Positions 63,135 through 64,000 of a DNA stretch of 64,000 nucleotides are shown here, in pieces. The position numbers and the translations under genes are program-made. The notes beneath the pieces are model-generated. The model saw only the letters and a list, made by a program, of their open reading frames with translations. It did no database searches and was not told the DNA's origin. Position 1 is the first letter of the stretch. Every line of letters starts with the position of its first letter. The stretch is from Poteriospumella lacustris (Eukaryota; Sar; Chrysophyceae; Chromulinales; Dinobryaceae), in contig SMOI01000077.1 of NCBI GenBank assembly GCA_008000375.1, positions 3,150 through 67,149 of the forward strand, read 5' to 3'.

Positions 63135-64000
63135 TCAGTCAGTCGACGCCTGGTTCAACTGGAGTCGCATGCTGGCGACGGTGGCGCGATTGATGGCCAA
63201 CTGCTCACGGATCTGCTGCCGCTGGCGCTGCTTCTCGTCTTCGGTTGCGGGCGACTCACCGACGCCGCCGCCGTCGCTGTCGTCCAGCGCGCCCGCGTCG
63301 CTGTCCTGCTGACTGCCGTTGGCAGCTTGCACCGACCCGCGCTGCGTCGGGCCGCCGGGCGTCTTCGTCGACCGAGCGCGACGCAGCGGATTGACGAAGC
63401 CCATCTGCAGGGCGGCGATCGTGGGGCGGCGACTCAGCGACGTCGCGGGGATGTTCACGCCGTAGCCGGAGTTGTGCTGCGTGATGCTCGTCACGCTGGG
63501 CGTCTGCGAGCCCGACGACAACACGCTCTCGTCGCCGCCCAGCGGCAGCGACTGCGACGCCAGCCCCATCGTCGACGGCGTCGACTGCGGCGGCGACTGT
63601 GGCGACGTCGGGTAGCGCGAGAGCGCCGCCGTGTTGGTGTACATCACCTCCTCGTCGTCGCCGTCGCCGTGGATGTCGCTGTGGTCGACGCTGTCGTCGG
63701 CGACGGGCTGCGCCGCCACGACGACGGGCGGCAGCGGGCGGCGGTGGAACATGTGCGGCACGACGGACGACATGGTCATCGCCGGCCGCGGCTGCGTCTG
63801 CGGTGGCGACTGCGGTTGCGAGGGCGACGCGGGTGGAGGTGGCGGGGGCGTCACTGACACCGCCTGCGCGGGGCTGTTCGGCAATGGCGACGCGGGCGCG
63901 CGGCGAATGACTGGGGCGTTGGGGCGGGCAGCGACCTCGGCGGGGCCAGAGGACTCCTGCAGCTGGTTCTGCGCCTGGCGCTGAAGCTGTCGCGACTGCG
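63135..64000 (-). CDS. Q/P-rich disordered protein, C-terminal part (5' partial)
   Basis: The minus-strand frame is open to the right edge, so the gene starts outside the window; 287 residues are visible. At the edge is a Gln-rich helical piece (QSRQLQRQAQNQLQE). A Pro-rich segment with short poly-Pro and S-P-x-Q repeats follows, then Ser/Thr/Gly/Asp-rich disorder. A final charged helix (EDEKQRQRQQIREQLAINRA) precedes the stop. Repeated S/T-P-x-x sites could be phosphorylated by proline-directed kinases. No domain is recognised and no function is offered. Confidence 0.65.
   Translation of the reverse strand, partial: QSRQLQRQAQNQLQESSGPAEVAARPNAPVIRRAPASPLPNSPAQAVSVTPPPPPPASPSQPQSPPQTQPRPAMTMSSVVPHMFHRRPLPPVVVAAQPVADDSVDHSDIHGDGDDEEVMYTNTAALSRYPTSPQSPPQSTPSTMGLASQSLPLGGDESVLSSGSQTPSVTSITQHNSGYGVNIPATSLSRRPTIAALQMGFVNPLRRARSTKTPGGPTQRGSVQAANGSQQDSDAGALDDSDGGGVGESPATEDEKQRQRQQIREQLAINRATVASMRLQLNQASTD

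Overview
The window is nuclear DNA of a eukaryote with compact gene spacing. It holds about 19 protein-coding genes on both strands. Most are intronless or carry one short GT-AG intron (61 to 139 bp), and intergenic gaps run from about 0.15 to 1.4 kb. The opening giant surface protein, built on Q-P-S/T 'PT repeats', together with the short introns and with ciliary genes (a MORN5-type protein and an axonemal-type EF-hand protein), best fits a flagellated stramenopile (oomycete, brown-algal or related lineage). I infer this from gene style only; no species is identified. I saw no rRNA, tRNA or CRISPR signal and no complete transposon.

Layout. 1-8748: 3' part of a giant PT-repeat/REJ-like/EGF-like multi-pass membrane protein. 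8749-10081: T-rich gene-free DNA with degenerate internal duplication. 10082-12112: a protein with a complete RNase H catalytic set but no reverse transcriptase. 12694-14029: a four-TM protein. 14186-15049 (-): cyclin L-like. 15410-16507: the Trm7/FTSJ1 tRNA 2'-O-methyltransferase. 16830-20183 (-): an unrecognised, largely disordered protein. 20886-28040 (-): a 7.2-kb uninterrupted frame encoding seven canonical bromodomains plus one degenerate one, which appear to sit inside a split NELF-B/COBRA1 domain. 28586-32003: an SPX-EXS (XPR1/PHO1-type) phosphate exporter, divergent from the previous gene. 33400-34762 (-): a multi-pass membrane protein. 35263-40516: an ankyrin-SAM scaffold. 40824-41342 (-) and 41715-42161 (+): MORN5-like and calmodulin-like genes, head to head. 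42951-45627: an F-box/LRR-like protein. 46184-51071: a GRIP-domain golgin. 51538-52698 (-): a CRAL-TRIO/Sec14 protein. 53211-54488: a disordered protein with a ubiquitin-interacting motif. 55609-59286 (-): an ARM-like/patatin phospholipase. 59775-62227: two ribosomal protein uS12 (RPS23) genes, tail to tail in a near-perfect inverted repeat. 63135-64000 (-): 3' part of a Q/P-rich protein.

The genes do not form one pathway. Recognisable themes are transcription control (bromodomain/NELF-B fusion, cyclin L), translation (Trm7, two RPS23), phosphate and lipid handling at membranes (SPX-EXS, CRAL-TRIO, patatin, golgin) and cilia (MORN5, EF-hand).

The most unusual item is the NELF-B-like/poly-bromodomain fusion. 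The best structural item is the RPS23 inverted repeat, whose ~990-bp arms look identical through promoter, exons and introns and then stop abruptly in the 3' UTR. Coding starts below are the first ATG of each frame; many frames stay open a few codons further upstream without an ATG. Exon joins were worked out by hand from frame and GT-AG signals. Domain calls are from recognition, not from a search.
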